Shown: piece by piece, positions 37,737 through 47,633 of the stretch
How positions within the stretch are numbered: position 1 is the stretch's first letter
Layout of the letters: every line of letters starts with the position of its first letter
DNA from: Pseudomonas cavernae
Lineage (GTDB): Bacteria > Pseudomonadota > Gammaproteobacteria > Pseudomonadales > Pseudomonadaceae
Assembly: GCF_003595175.1 (NCBI RefSeq)
Contig: NZ_CP032419.1
Coordinates: 4,340,001-4,404,000 of the forward strand
Reading direction: 5' to 3'
DNA length: 64,000 nt
The notes under the pieces: generated by a model
The model's database searches: none
What the model saw: the letters and a program-made list of their open reading frames with translations, nothing else
Told to the model about the DNA's origin: nothing
Made by a program: the position numbers and the translations under genes

Positions 37737-38735
37737 ATGTCGGCGGTACGCATCGGCCCCCATACATTGCCCAACCAGTTGATCCTCGCCCCGATGGCGG
37801 GGGTCACCGATCGCCCGTTCCGCCAGCTCTGCCGCCGCCTCGGCGCCGGCCTGGTGGTGTCGGAGATGGTCACCAGCGATGTCAGCCTGTGGAACACCCG
37901 CAAATCCAGCCTGCGTCTGCTGCACGGCGGCGATCCCGAGCCGCGCTCGGTGCAGATTGCCGGCGGCGACCCGCAGATGCTGGCCGAGGCCGCACGCGCC
38001 AATGTGCAACTGGGCGCGCAGATCATCGACATCAACATGGGCTGCCCGGCCAAGAAGGTCTGCAACAAGGCCGCCGGCTCGGCGTTGATGAAAGACGAGG
38101 CGCTGGTGGCGGAGATTCTCAGCGCCGTGGTCAAGGCCGTGGACGTGCCGGTGACCCTGAAGATCCGCACCGGCTGGGACCGGCAGAACAAGAACGGCAT
38201 TAACGTGGCGAAAATCGCCGAGCAGGCCGGCATCCAGGCGCTGGCCGTGCACGGCCGCACGCGCGCCGACCTGTACACCGGCGAAGCCGAGTACGACACC
38301 ATCGCCGCGATCAAGCAGGCGGTGTCGATTCCGGTGTTCGCCAATGGCGATATCGATTCGCCGGAGAAGGCCCGCCGGGTCCTCGATGCCACCGGCGTCG
38401 ACGCCCTGCTGATCGGCCGCGCGGCCCAGGGCCGGCCATGGATTTTCCGCGAGATCGAGCATTTTTTGCGCACCGGCGAGCATCTGCCGGCGCCAACCTT
38501 GCATGAGGTGGAACGCATTCTGCTAGGGCATCTGGCCGAATTGCACAGTTTCTACGGCGACGTGATGGGCGTACGCATCGCCCGCAAACATGTCGGCTGG
38601 TACCTCGCAACCCTGCCGGGCGCCAGGGAGTTTCGTGCCCAATTCAATCGTCTGGAACACACGGACGTGCAGTGCGCCAGCGTTCGGCAATTTTTCGCCG
38701 AGCGTCATAACGGGGGAGAAGGGGTGGCCGCATGA
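37737..38735 (+). CDS. dusB: tRNA-dihydrouridine synthase B
   Basis: 332 residues. FMN-dependent TIM-barrel enzyme reducing uridine in the tRNA D-loop. Motifs: [20 protein letters not shown] at the N-terminus, catalytic Cys in [25 protein letters not shown], and [11 protein letters not shown] then [11 protein letters not shown]. The stop overlaps the fis start (ATGA), so translation is coupled as in most gamma-proteobacteria. Confidence 0.97.
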   Translation: MSAVRIGPHTLPNQLILAPMAGVTDRPFRQLCRRLGAGLVVSEMVTSDVSLWNTRKSSLRLLHGGDPEPRSVQIAGGDPQMLAEAARANVQLGAQIIDINMGCPAKKVCNKAAGSALMKDEALVAEILSAVVKAVDVPVTLKIRTGWDRQNKNGINVAKIAEQAGIQALAVHGRTRADLYTGEAEYDTIAAIKQAVSIPVFANGDIDSPEKARRVLDATGVDALLIGRAAQGRPWIFREIEHFLRTGEHLPAPTLHEVERILLGHLAELHSFYGDVMGVRIARKHVGWYLATLPGAREFRAQFNRLEHTDVQCASVRQFFAERHNGGEGVAA

Positions 38736-39052
38736 CGATGATGACTGAGACATTAGTGAGTGGAACCGCACCTGTGAGTGACAACGTCAACCTGAAACAG
38801 CACCTGAATACGCCGAGCGAAGAAGGGCAAACCCTGCGCGGCAGTGTGGAGAAGGCGCTGCACAACTACTTTGCTCACCTGGATGGGCAGGATGTCTCCG
38901 ACGTCTACAACCTGGTGCTTTCCGAAGTGGAAGCGCCGCTCTTGGAAACCGTGATGAACTACGTCAAGGGCAACCAGACCAAGGCCTCCGAACTGCTCGG
39001 CCTCAACCGCGGCACGCTGCGCAAGAAGCTCAAGCAGTACGACCTGCTGTAA
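38732..39052 (+). CDS. fis: DNA-binding nucleoid protein Fis
   Basis: 106 residues (E. coli 98; Pseudomonas ~107). The N-terminal arm carries the invertase-stimulating region. The C-terminal helix-turn-helix is [20 protein letters not shown], ending KQYDLL. It bends DNA and regulates rRNA, tRNA and growth-phase genes. Translation is coupled to dusB through ATGA. A strong terminator follows. Confidence 0.97.
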   Translation: MTMMTETLVSGTAPVSDNVNLKQHLNTPSEEGQTLRGSVEKALHNYFAHLDGQDVSDVYNLVLSEVEAPLLETVMNYVKGNQTKASELLGLNRGTLRKKLKQYDLL

Positions 39053-39067
39053 GCACGCATTCATACG

Positions 39068-39108
39068 AAAAGGGCGGCCCCCAGACTGATCGGACGGCCG
39101 CCCTTTTT
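39068..39108. terminator. Intrinsic terminator after fis
   Basis: Stem AAAGGGCGGCC / GGCCGCCCTTT with an ~17-base loop and a TTTTT tail; the A-run on the left makes it potentially bidirectional. It ends the dusB–fis transcript 16 bases past the fis stop. Confidence 0.9.
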
Positions 39109-39141
39109 CGCTGATTTCTCTGCTTTTAGATGGAAACCGAG

Positions 39142-40749
39142 ATGACCGACCAAACCACCCGCCTTCCCGTCCGCCGTGCGCTGATCAGCGTCTCCGACAA
39201 GATCGGTATCGTTGACTTCGCTCGCGAACTCGTCGCCCTCGGCGTCGAGATCCTCTCCACCGGCGGCACCTTCAAGCTGCTCAAGGACAGCGGCATCGCC
39301 GCGGTGGAAGTCGCCGACTACACCGGTTTCCCGGAAATGATGGACGGCCGGGTGAAGACCCTGCACCCGAAGATCCATGGCGGCATCCTCGGCCGTCGCG
39401 ACCTCGACGGCGCGGTGATGGCGCAACACGGCATCAAGCCGATCGACTTGGTGGCGGTCAACCTCTACCCCTTCGAAGCCACAGTCGCCAAACCGGACTG
39501 TGACCTCGCCGACGCCATCGAGAACATCGACATCGGCGGCCCGACCATGGTCCGCTCCGCGGCGAAGAACCACAAAGACGTCGCCATCGTGGTCAACGCC
39601 GGCGACTACAGCGCCGTCCTCGACAGCCTCAAGGCCGGCGGCCTGACCTACGCCCAGCGTTTCGACCTGGCGCTCAAGGCCTTCGAGCACACCAGCGCCT
39701 ACGACGGCATGATCGCCAACTACCTGGGCACCATCGAGCAGGCGGCCGCAACCCTGTCCACCGCAGACCGTGCCGCCTTCCCGCGCACCTTCAACAGCCA
39801 GTTCATCAAGGCGCAGGAAATGCGCTACGGCGAGAACCCGCACCAGAGCGCGGCGTTCTACGTCGAAGCGAAGAAGGGCGAAGCCAGCGTCTCCACAGCC
39901 GTGCAACTGCAAGGCAAGGAACTGTCGTTCAACAACGTCGCCGACACCGATGCCGCGCTGGAGTGCGTGAAGAGCTTCGTCAAGCCGGCCTGCGTCATCG
40001 TCAAGCACGCCAACCCCTGCGGCGTCGCCGTGGTGCCGGACGCCGAAGGCGGCATCCGCCAGGCCTACGAACTGGCCTACGCCACCGACAGCGAGTCGGC
40101 GTTCGGCGGCATCATCGCCTTCAACCGCGAGCTGGACGGCGCAACCGCCCAGGCCATCGTCGAGCGTCAGTTCGTCGAAGTGATCATCGCGCCGAAAATC
40201 AGCGCCGCCGCCCGTGCGGTGGTGGCGGCCAAGGCCAACGTACGCCTGCTCGAATGCGGCGAATGGCCGGCCGAACGCGCCGCCGGCTGGGACTTCAAGC
40301 GGGTCAACGGCGGCCTGCTGGTGCAGAGCCGCGACATCGGCATGATCACCGAGGCCGACCTGAAGATCGTCACCCAGCGCGCGCCGAGCGAGAAGGAAAT
40401 CTACGACCTGATCTTCGCCTGGAAAGTGGCCAAGTTCGTCAAATCCAACGCCATCGTCTATGCCAAGAATCGCCAGACCGTCGGCGTCGGCGCCGGCCAG
40501 ATGAGCCGTGTCAACTCGGCGCGCATCGCCGCGATCAAGGCCGAACACGCCGGCCTCGAAGTCAAAGGCGCAGTGATGGCCAGCGACGCCTTCTTCCCGT
40601 TCCGTGACGGCATCGACAACGCCGCCAAGGCCGGCATCACCGCGGTGATCCAGCCGGGTGGCTCGATGCGCGATGCCGAAGTGATCGCCGCGGCCGACGA
40701 GGCCGGGATCGCCATGGTGTTCACCGGCATGCGCCATTTTAGGCATTGA
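39142..40749 (+). CDS. purH: Bifunctional AICAR formyltransferase / IMP cyclohydrolase
   Basis: 535 residues from ATG 39142 ([20 protein letters not shown]). A start four codons earlier (39130) is possible; neither ribosome site is strong. The N-terminal cyclohydrolase domain ([30 protein letters not shown]) and the C-terminal formyltransferase domain ([32 protein letters not shown]) are complete. It performs the last two steps of IMP synthesis. purD follows after 214 bp. Confidence 0.97.
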   Translation: MTDQTTRLPVRRALISVSDKIGIVDFARELVALGVEILSTGGTFKLLKDSGIAAVEVADYTGFPEMMDGRVKTLHPKIHGGILGRRDLDGAVMAQHGIKPIDLVAVNLYPFEATVAKPDCDLADAIENIDIGGPTMVRSAAKNHKDVAIVVNAGDYSAVLDSLKAGGLTYAQRFDLALKAFEHTSAYDGMIANYLGTIEQAAATLSTADRAAFPRTFNSQFIKAQEMRYGENPHQSAAFYVEAKKGEASVSTAVQLQGKELSFNNVADTDAALECVKSFVKPACVIVKHANPCGVAVVPDAEGGIRQAYELAYATDSESAFGGIIAFNRELDGATAQAIVERQFVEVIIAPKISAAARAVVAAKANVRLLECGEWPAERAAGWDFKRVNGGLLVQSRDIGMITEADLKIVTQRAPSEKEIYDLIFAWKVAKFVKSNAIVYAKNRQTVGVGAGQMSRVNSARIAAIKAEHAGLEVKGAVMASDAFFPFRDGIDNAAKAGITAVIQPGGSMRDAEVIAAADEAGIAMVFTGMRHFRH

Positions 40750-40896
40750 TTTCGGCCGCACTGAAACCGGCATCTGCAGTGTTGCCCAAGGTTCCGCCAA
40801 TGCTCATTGCCACTAGGCAACTGCGCTTGTCGAAACCTTAGGCGCCTTGCATCTACCGGCTTCATTGCGACCCACCTGCTGAGTTGCCAAGTTTTT

Positions 40897-40926
40897 GTAG
40901 GGTGGATAACGCTCTGCTTATCCACC
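40897..40926 (+). repeat. Single REP hairpin between purH and purD
   Basis: GTAGGGTGGATAACGC at 40897 folding onto GCTTATCCACC; GGTGGA/TCCACC flavour with the GTAG head. Confidence 0.8.
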
Positions 40927-40963
40927 GAAAGGGCCAAGGGCCCGCCTCCATGAGGAGACAACA

Positions 40964-42253
40964 ATGAACGTACTGATCATCGGCAGCGGCGGTCGCGAAC
41001 ACGCCCTGGCCTGGAAAGTGGCGCAGGACAAGCGCGTGCAGAAGGTCTTCGTCGCCCCGGGCAACGCCGGCACCGCCACCGAGGCCAAGTGCGAGAACGT
41101 CGCCATCGACGTGCTGGCCATCGAGCAACTGGCCGACTTCGCCGCGCAGAACGTGCAGCTGACCATAGTCGGCCCGGAAGCGCCGTTGGTGAAAGGCGTG
41201 GTCGACCTGTTCCGTTCGCGCCAGCTGGACATCTTCGGCCCCACCGCCGCCGCCGCTCAGCTGGAAGGCTCCAAGGCCTTCACCAAGGACTTCCTCGCCC
41301 GCCAGCAGATTCCCACCGCCGACTACCAGAACTTCACCGAAGTCGAGCCGGCGCTGGCCTACCTGCGCGAGAAAGGTGCGCCGATCGTGGTCAAGGCCGA
41401 CGGCCTGGCCGCCGGCAAGGGCGTGATCGTCGCCATGACCCTGGCCGAAGCCGAAGACGCGGTGCGCGATATGCTCTCCGGCAACGCCTTCGGCGACGCC
41501 GGCGCGCGGGTGGTGATCGAGGAATTCCTCGACGGCGAGGAAGCCAGCTTCATCGTCATGGTCGACGGCAAGCATGTGCTGCCGATGGCCACCAGCCAGG
41601 ACCACAAGCGCGTCGGCGACGGTGACAGCGGCCCCAACACCGGCGGCATGGGCGCCTATTCGCCGGCCCCGGTGGTCAGCGCCGAGGTGCATCAGCGGGT
41701 GATGGACGAAGTGATCTACCCGACCGTGCGCGGCATGGCCGAGGAAGGCAATGTCTACACCGGCTTCCTGTATGCCGGGCTGATGATCGACAAGGCCGGC
41801 AAACCGAAGGTCATCGAGTTCAACTGCCGCTTCGGCGATCCGGAAACCCAGCCGATCATGGTGCGCCTGGAGTCGAGTCTGGTGCTATTGGTCGAGGCCG
41901 CGCTGGCCAAGGCGCTGGACAAGGTCGAGGCGACCTGGGACCCGCGCCCGACCGTCGGCGTGGTACTGGCCGCCGGCGGCTACCCGGGCGACTACGCCAA
42001 GGGTGATGTCATCGAGGGTTTGGACGCCGCCGCCGCCCTCGACGGCAAGGTGTTCCATGCCGGCACGGCGCTCAAGGACGGTCAGATCGTCACCGCCGGC
42101 GGCCGCGTGCTGTGCGCCACCGCCATTGGCAACAGCGTGGCCGACGCCCAGCAACAGGCCTATCGCCTGGCGGAGAAGATCCGCTGGACCGGCTGCTTCT
42201 ACCGCCACGACATCGGCTACCGCGCCATCGCCCGCGAGCGCGGCGAAGCCTGA
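40964..42253 (+). CDS. purD: Phosphoribosylamine–glycine ligase
   Basis: 429 residues. ATP-grasp ligase for the second step of purine synthesis. N-terminal [22 protein letters not shown] site [39 protein letters not shown] and [13 protein letters not shown] are all present. GAGGAGA precedes the ATG. It lies between purH and retS as in P. aeruginosa (PA4855). Confidence 0.98.
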   Translation: MNVLIIGSGGREHALAWKVAQDKRVQKVFVAPGNAGTATEAKCENVAIDVLAIEQLADFAAQNVQLTIVGPEAPLVKGVVDLFRSRQLDIFGPTAAAAQLEGSKAFTKDFLARQQIPTADYQNFTEVEPALAYLREKGAPIVVKADGLAAGKGVIVAMTLAEAEDAVRDMLSGNAFGDAGARVVIEEFLDGEEASFIVMVDGKHVLPMATSQDHKRVGDGDSGPNTGGMGAYSPAPVVSAEVHQRVMDEVIYPTVRGMAEEGNVYTGFLYAGLMIDKAGKPKVIEFNCRFGDPETQPIMVRLESSLVLLVEAALAKALDKVEATWDPRPTVGVVLAAGGYPGDYAKGDVIEGLDAAAALDGKVFHAGTALKDGQIVTAGGRVLCATAIGNSVADAQQQAYRLAEKIRWTGCFYRHDIGYRAIARERGEA

Positions 42254-42370
42254 CCGCCAGCACGTGATACTCATGCCCCCGCCAGTCAGATGGCTGGCTG
42301 CCGGGGTCATGGTTCTTCGTTGGCGGGCATGGCTATAATCGAGCCACTCACCATACGAAGGGATTTCGCC

Positions 42371-45154
42371 GTGCGCGGGCTCAGGATCGCCATAGGACTG
42401 ATTGTCGGCTTGCTGCTGGCGGCGCTGGCTGCGCTCAGCCAGGCCGCGGAAAGCGCGCAGTGGTCCGCGCTGATCGAGCGGCAGGCCAGCCTGCAGTTCG
42501 ACGATATCCGTACGCCGCGCTACCGCAGCCAGTTCAATCATGTCGACAGCGAACAGCTCCTGGTTCCCGGGGGCTCCGGCGCCGTGTGGCTGCACTATCG
42601 CCTGCCCGCGCAGGAGCACGAGCAGGTACTGCGGGTGTTCGCGCCCTATCTGAATCGCCTCGATCTGTATGTCCTGCGCGGCGACCTCCTCCTCGCGCAG
42701 ACCAGCACCGGCAGCCAGCTGCCGCCCTCCAGCCGGCCGCTGCCCAGTCGCGACTTCCTCCTGCCGGTGCCGCTGGCCCAGGAGCCGCTGGACCTCTACC
42801 TGCGCCTCAGCGCGGAACACGCCCTGCGCCCGAGCATCGAGATCCAGTCCGCGCTGCTGATGGCCAGCGATGACAGTCGCGCGCTGCTGTTCGGCATCCT
42901 GTTCGGCGCCTTCGGCGTCGTGGTGCTCTATAATCTGGTGCGTTTCGCCTATGCACGCACGTCCGCGAGCCTGTGGCTGGCCGGCTGCCAGGCCTGCCTG
43001 CTGGTCACCGGCCTCAGCCTGCTGGGCATCAGCTCGCCCTGGTTGAGCGCCTGGCCAGCCGCCCAGGCGCAGCTCGGCAACCTGTCGATGCTGCTGGCGA
43101 TGCTCTGCGCCCTGGCCTTCACCGCCAGTTTCTTCGCCAAGGTCTGTCCGACCACCGCGGTGCGCCACCTGCTGTTCGGCGAAGGCGTGCTGATCGGCCT
43201 GACCTGCGGGTTGCTGCTGGTCGCCAACGAGCTGCACTTCAATCAGGCGGTGTACCTGATCAGCCTGGTCACCATCCTCAGCATCTTCGCCGTCGCGCTG
43301 TTCCACTGGCAGCACGGCTATCGCCCGGCACGCCTGTTCAGCCTGGCCATGCTGCTGTTCAGCCTGGCCTTCGTCGGCGCGCTGCCGGCGCTGTTCGGTT
43401 ACTGGGTGGTGCCTTCCGACTGGCTGGCCTTCGCCATCCTGTCCATCGCCTGCCTGAGCGGCTTCATCCTCAGCATGGCGCTCAGCGAACGCCAGCAGCG
43501 CATTCTCTTCGAGCGCTTCAGCAGCAGCCAGGCGCTCGCCGCCAGCTCCGCCGAGCTGAAGGCCAAGGCCGAGTTCCTGGCCAAGATCAGCCACGAGATC
43601 CGCACGCCGATGAACGGCGTGCTGGGCATGACCGAACTGCTGCTCGGCACCCCGCTGTCGGCCAAGCAGCGCGACTACGCGCAGACCATCCACAGCTCCG
43701 GCAACGAGCTGCTGACCCTGATCAACGAGATTCTCGACATCTCCAAGCTGGAGTCGGGGCAGATCGAGTTGGACGACGTGCAGTTCGACCTCAATGCGCT
43801 GATCGACGACTGCCTGGACATCTTCCGCGCCAAGGCCGAGCAGCAGAAGGTCGAGCTGATCAGCTTCATGCAGCCGCAGGTACCGCGGGTGATCAGCGGC
43901 GATCCCACGCGCCTGCGTCAGGCGCTGCTGAGCCTGTTGGACAACGCCTTCAAGCAGACCGACGAGGGCGAGATCCTCCTGGTGGTGGCGCTCGACCAGA
44001 ACGCCCCGCGCCCGCGCCTGCGCATCGCCGTGCAGGACAGCGGTAGGCCGCTGGAGGCGGACGAGCGCGACGCCCTGCTCACCGCCGAGCTGCACAGCCG
44101 CGACTTCCTCGCCGCCACCAAGCTCGGCGGCCGCCTCGGTCTGATCATCGCCCGCCAGCTGGTGCGTCTGATGGACGGCGAGTTCGGCATCCAGAGCAGC
44201 AGCCAGGGCAGCACCCTGTGGCTGACCCTGCCGCTGGACGCCGAGCGCCTCGAACACCCCACCGCCGACCTCGACGGTCCGCTGCAGGGCGCCCGCCTGC
44301 TGGTGGTCGACGACAACGACACCTGCCGCAAGGTCCTGGTGCAGCAGTGCAGCGCCTGGGGCCTGCAGGTCAGCGCCGTGCCGTCCGGCAAGGAGGCGCT
44401 GGCGCTGCTGCGCACCAAGGCGCACATCCGCGAGTATTTCGACGCGGTGCTGCTCGATCAGGACATGCCGGGCATGACCGGCATGCAGCTGGCGGCGCGG
44501 ATCAAGGAAGACCCGAGCCTCAACCATGACATCCTCATCGTCATGCTCACCGGCATCAGCCACGCGCCGAGCAAGGTCATCGCGCGCAACGCCGGGATCA
44601 AGCGCATCCTCGCCAAACCGGTGGCCGGCTACACCCTGAAGACCACCCTCGCCGACGAACTGGCGCAGCGCCACAGCGGCAGCGCCAGCCAGCCGCAGGC
44701 CCTGGCGGCCGGCGCCGCGCTGGCGGTGCCGGAGGACTTCCGCATCCTGGTCGCCGAGGACAACAGCATCTCCACCAAGGTGATCCGCGGCATGCTCGGC
44801 AAGCTCAACCTGCAGCCGGACACTGCCAGCAACGGCGCCGAAGCCCTGCAGGCGATGCAAACCACGCAATACGATCTGGTGCTGATGGACTGTGAGATGC
44901 CGGTGCTCGACGGCTTCTCCGCCACCGAACGGCTGCGCAGCTGGGAAGCCGCGCAGCAGCGCCGGCGCACCCCGGTGGTGGCGCTCACCGCGCATATCCT
45001 CAGCGAGCACAAGGAGCGCGCGCGCCAGGTCGGCATGGACGGGCACATGGCCAAGCCGGTGGAAATGTCGCAACTGCGCGAGCTGATCGAGTTCTGGGTC
45101 GGCGAACGCCAAGCGCGCCGCCAGCGCGAACAGAGCAACGCGCTGTCGTCCTGA
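42371..45154 (+). CDS. retS: Hybrid sensor kinase RetS
   Basis: 927 residues from GTG 42371, preceded by GAAGGGA; upstream ATGs (42290, 42329) lack sites. Order: signal/TM helix, periplasmic 7TMR-DISMED2 domain (~35–170), a seven-helix 7TM region (~180–385), HisKA with H408 (KISHEIRTPMNGVLGM), ATPase domain, and receivers with D696 (LLDQDMPG) and D840 (LMDCEMPV). The ATPase lacks canonical glycine boxes (DSGRPLEADERDAL replaces DxGxGI; DNAFKQTDEG replaces NAxKFT), consistent with RetS acting by forming a complex with GacS rather than as an ordinary kinase. It controls the switch between acute virulence and biofilm traits through Gac/Rsm. Synteny matches PA4856. Confidence 0.96.
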   Translation: MRGLRIAIGLIVGLLLAALAALSQAAESAQWSALIERQASLQFDDIRTPRYRSQFNHVDSEQLLVPGGSGAVWLHYRLPAQEHEQVLRVFAPYLNRLDLYVLRGDLLLAQTSTGSQLPPSSRPLPSRDFLLPVPLAQEPLDLYLRLSAEHALRPSIEIQSALLMASDDSRALLFGILFGAFGVVVLYNLVRFAYARTSASLWLAGCQACLLVTGLSLLGISSPWLSAWPAAQAQLGNLSMLLAMLCALAFTASFFAKVCPTTAVRHLLFGEGVLIGLTCGLLLVANELHFNQAVYLISLVTILSIFAVALFHWQHGYRPARLFSLAMLLFSLAFVGALPALFGYWVVPSDWLAFAILSIACLSGFILSMALSERQQRILFERFSSSQALAASSAELKAKAEFLAKISHEIRTPMNGVLGMTELLLGTPLSAKQRDYAQTIHSSGNELLTLINEILDISKLESGQIELDDVQFDLNALIDDCLDIFRAKAEQQKVELISFMQPQVPRVISGDPTRLRQALLSLLDNAFKQTDEGEILLVVALDQNAPRPRLRIAVQDSGRPLEADERDALLTAELHSRDFLAATKLGGRLGLIIARQLVRLMDGEFGIQSSSQGSTLWLTLPLDAERLEHPTADLDGPLQGARLLVVDDNDTCRKVLVQQCSAWGLQVSAVPSGKEALALLRTKAHIREYFDAVLLDQDMPGMTGMQLAARIKEDPSLNHDILIVMLTGISHAPSKVIARNAGIKRILAKPVAGYTLKTTLADELAQRHSGSASQPQALAAGAALAVPEDFRILVAEDNSISTKVIRGMLGKLNLQPDTASNGAEALQAMQTTQYDLVLMDCEMPVLDGFSATERLRSWEAAQQRRRTPVVALTAHILSEHKERARQVGMDGHMAKPVEMSQLRELIEFWVGERQARRQREQSNALSS

Positions 45155-45217
45155 GCGGGCCGCGTCCTGCAGGCGCGAATTCATTCGCGAGAGGAGGCAC
45201 CATGGCGTGGCCCTGTT

Positions 45218-45238
45218 CGCGGATAAATCCGCTCCTAC
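45218..45238 (-). repeat. REP hairpin, GAGCGGATTTATCCGCG flavour
   Basis: Reverse-strand copy ending GCTCCTAC at 45238, 35 bases before marC. A degenerate partner (GCGAATTCATTCGCG) lies just upstream at ~45176–45190. Confidence 0.75.
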
Positions 45239-45272
45239 ACTAACAGCCAACCCACCCGCACGAGCCCAGTCC

Positions 45273-45869
45273 ATGCATTCCGAGCTGTTCAGCCTGTATT
45301 TGAAGATGCTGGTGCTCTACAGCCCGTTCTTCGTCCTGTCCTGCTTCATCTCCCTGACCCGCGGCTACACCGTCAAGGAACGCAAGAAGCTGGCCTGGAA
45401 GGTCGCCCTCGGCGTGGTGATCGCCAGCGTGTTGCTCTACCTGTTCGGCCGCAGCATCTTCACCGTGTTCGGCATCACCATCGACGCCTTCCGCATCGGC
45501 GCCGGCAGCGTGCTGTTCATCTCCGCCCTGGGCATGGCCCAGGGCAAGTCGGTGGTGCAGAGCGACAACGTGCAGCAGGATGTCACCATAGTGCCGTTGA
45601 CCATCCCGCTGACGGTCGGTCCCGGCACCATCGGCGCCATGCTGGTGATGGGCGCCGGCCAGGTGGACTGGGCGGAAAAACTGACCGCGGTACTGGCCAT
45701 CGCCTTGGCCAGCCTGACCGTGGGCGTGGTGCTGTACCTCTCCGACCGCTTCGAGCGCCTGCTCGGCGAGCAGGGCCTGCAAATCGTCAGCCGCCTGATG
45801 GGCCTGTTCGTTTGCGCCCTGGCGGCGCAGATCATCTTCACCGGGGTGAAGAACTACATGATCGGCTAG
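45273..45869 (+). CDS. MarC/YchE family inner-membrane protein
   Basis: 198 residues with six predicted membrane helices. The pattern PFFVLSCFISLTRGYTVKER, IDAFRIGAGSVLFISALGM and IVPLTIPLTVGPGTIGAMLV is the MarC signature. Function is unclear; earlier links to antibiotic resistance were not upheld. The start at 45273 begins the first helix region; the longer frame from 45207 passes through a REP and is rejected. Confidence 0.92.
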   Translation: MHSELFSLYLKMLVLYSPFFVLSCFISLTRGYTVKERKKLAWKVALGVVIASVLLYLFGRSIFTVFGITIDAFRIGAGSVLFISALGMAQGKSVVQSDNVQQDVTIVPLTIPLTVGPGTIGAMLVMGAGQVDWAEKLTAVLAIALASLTVGVVLYLSDRFERLLGEQGLQIVSRLMGLFVCALAAQIIFTGVKNYMIG

Positions 45870-45934
45870 CGCCGGGCCCACTCGCCCTGGAAAGGTGCAG
45901 GACTGCTCCTATCGGATGCCGCTTCGCGGCCGCA

Positions 45935-45951
45935 CGCACCACAGACGTGCA
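45935..45951 (-). promoter_or_regulatory. Candidate NtrC enhancer site upstream of urtA
   Basis: On the reverse strand TGCACG TCTGT GGTGCG agrees with the NtrC consensus TGCACC-N5-GGTGCA at ten of twelve positions. It lies about 67–83 bp before the -24 element at 46018–46032, the usual distance for an activator of sigma-54 promoters. Confidence 0.6.
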
Positions 45952-46017
45952 GCGAAAAGCCGCTGAAAAACCGTAAAGAATCGCGAGAGCCCCTGAAAAA
46001 CAGACGTTTGTACTGCT

Positions 46018-46032
46018 TGGCACGGATGCTGC
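46018..46032 (+). promoter_or_regulatory. Sigma-54 (RpoN) promoter of urtA
   Basis: TGGCACGGATGCTGC matches TGGCACG-N4-TTGC with one change (C for the first T). The -24 GG is 46019–46020 and the -12 GC is 46031–46032, at the exact 12-base spacing. Transcription should start near 46044, 54 bases before the urtA ATG. It fits nitrogen control of urea uptake. Confidence 0.75.
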
Positions 46033-46097
46033 GATAGGACTGCCGACCTTCAGGTCCCACCCTACCGTTGTGCATGGACAGCCCAGGAGCCAGCCCC

Positions 46098-47366
46098 ATG
46101 AAACGTCGTCCCTTTCTGAAGTCCACTCTCGCCGCCAGCGCCTTGCTGCTCAGCGGCCTGTTTCCGTTCAGTCTGCAGGCCGCCGAAACGATCAAGGTCG
46201 GCATCCTGCATTCGCTGTCCGGCACCATGGCGATTTCCGAGACCTCGCTGAAAGACATGGCGCTGATGACCATCGACGAGATCAACGCCAAGGGCGGGGT
46301 CAACGGCCAGATGCTCGAGCCGGTGGTGGTCGACCCGGCGTCCAACTGGCCGCTGTTCGCCGAGAAGGCGCGCCAGTTGCTGACCCAGGACAAGGTCGAC
46401 GTGGTGTTCGGCTGCTGGACCAGCGTGTCGCGCAAATCCGTGCTACCGGTGTTCGAGGAACTCAACGGCCTGCTGTTCTACCCGGTGCAGTACGAAGGCG
46501 AGGAAATGTCGCCGAACGTCTTCTACACCGGCGCGGCGCCGAACCAGCAGGCCATCCCGGCCGTCGAGTATCTGATGAGCGAGGACGGCGGTGGCGCCAA
46601 GCGCTACTTCCTGCTCGGCACCGACTACGTCTATCCGCGCACCACCAACAAGATCCTGCGCAACTTCCTGCACAGCAAGGGCGTCGCCGACAAGGACATC
46701 GAAGAGGTCTACACCCCGTTCGGCCACAGCGACTATCAAACCATCGTCGCCAACATCAAGAAGTTCTCCGCCGGCGGCAAGACTGCGGTGATCTCCACCG
46801 TCAATGGCGACTCCAACGTGCCGTTCTACAAGGAACTGGCCAACCAGGGCATCGACGCCACCGACATCCCGGTGGTGGCCTTCTCGGTCGGCGAAGAAGA
46901 ACTGCGCGGCATCGACACCAAGCCGCTGGTCGGCCAGCTCGCCGCCTGGAACTACTTCGAGTCGGTGGATAACCCGGTCAATACCAAGTTCGTCGAGCAG
47001 TGGAAGGCCTACGCCAAGGCCAAGAACCTGCCCAACTACCAGACCGCCGTGACCAACGACCCGATGGAAGCCACCTACGTCGGCATCCACATGTGGGCGC
47101 AGGCGGTCGAGAAGGCCAAGTCCACCGACGCCGCCAAGGTCCGCGAAGCGCTCGCCGGGCAGACTTTCGCCGCGCCATCCGGTTACACCCTGACCATGGA
47201 CAAGACCAACCACCACCTGCACAAGCCGGTGATGATCGGCGAAGTGCAGGCCGACGGGCAGTTCTCCGTCGTCTGGCAGACCGAAGGGCCGATCCGCGCC
47301 CAGCCGTGGAGCCCGTTCATTCCGGGTAACGACAAGAAGCCGGATTACGCGGTGAAGTCGAACTAA
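46098..47366 (+). CDS. urtA: Urea ABC transporter, substrate-binding protein
   Basis: 422 residues from ATG 46098 with AGGAG upstream. A signal peptide containing KRR then a hydrophobic core (~13–31) ending SLQAAE is followed by a type-1 periplasmic binding fold (IKVGILHSLSGTMAISETSL, FGCWTSVSRKSVLPVFEELN, LFYPVQYEGEE), diagnostic of UrtA rather than amino-acid binders such as LivJ. It captures urea in the periplasm. First gene of the urt cluster; sigma-54 and NtrC-like sites lie upstream. Confidence 0.96.
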   Translation: MKRRPFLKSTLAASALLLSGLFPFSLQAAETIKVGILHSLSGTMAISETSLKDMALMTIDEINAKGGVNGQMLEPVVVDPASNWPLFAEKARQLLTQDKVDVVFGCWTSVSRKSVLPVFEELNGLLFYPVQYEGEEMSPNVFYTGAAPNQQAIPAVEYLMSEDGGGAKRYFLLGTDYVYPRTTNKILRNFLHSKGVADKDIEEVYTPFGHSDYQTIVANIKKFSAGGKTAVISTVNGDSNVPFYKELANQGIDATDIPVVAFSVGEEELRGIDTKPLVGQLAAWNYFESVDNPVNTKFVEQWKAYAKAKNLPNYQTAVTNDPMEATYVGIHMWAQAVEKAKSTDAAKVREALAGQTFAAPSGYTLTMDKTNHHLHKPVMIGEVQADGQFSVVWQTEGPIRAQPWSPFIPGNDKKPDYAVKSN

Positions 47367-47396
47367 GCGGGAAACGTCTGCCCTCTCCCTAGAACC

Positions 47397-47449
47397 GTAG
47401 CCCGGATGCAATCCGGGATAAACCAATCCCCGGATTGCATCCGGGCTAC
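47397..47449. repeat. REP pair, CCCGGATGCAATCCGGG flavour
   Basis: GTAGCCCGGATGCAATCCGG from 47397 and its inverted partner ending GCATCCGGGCTAC at 47449. Another hairpin sequence with the GTAG head, in the urtA–urtB gap. Confidence 0.85.
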
Positions 47450-47500
47450 GGCGCTGACTCGGCAATGCCTGAGACTCTTCAGCAACGCCGAACCGCTTAC

Positions 47501-47556
47501 CTCCCCTCGCCCGTTCACGGGAGAGGGGCAGGGGCGGCCCGCGTAGGGGAGAGGGC
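47501..47556. repeat. CTCTCCC hairpin, right-end type, in the urtA–urtB gap
   Basis: CCCTCGCCC GTTCAC GGGAGAGGG, then GGGGAGAGGGC. The preceding ACCGCTTACCTCCCC resembles ACCGCTTGTCTCCCC in the 51163–51302 element, so it is a fragment of the same family. Confidence 0.7.
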
Positions 47557-47633
47557 AGCAAACGCAACCCGGACGCCCTCCGGGAACAGGCCGCCCCGGA
47601 CTTCGTCCGGGCCACGCCCAAGGACTGCCACTG

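Noticed and set aside
42274..42306. Hairpin after purD as a terminator
   Set aside because: The stem is short and interrupted, and no T-run follows.
41885..45274. Minus-strand open frame of over 1100 codons opposite purD/retS
   Set aside because: Antisense shadow of two well-conserved genes; no domain, no ribosome site, biased composition.
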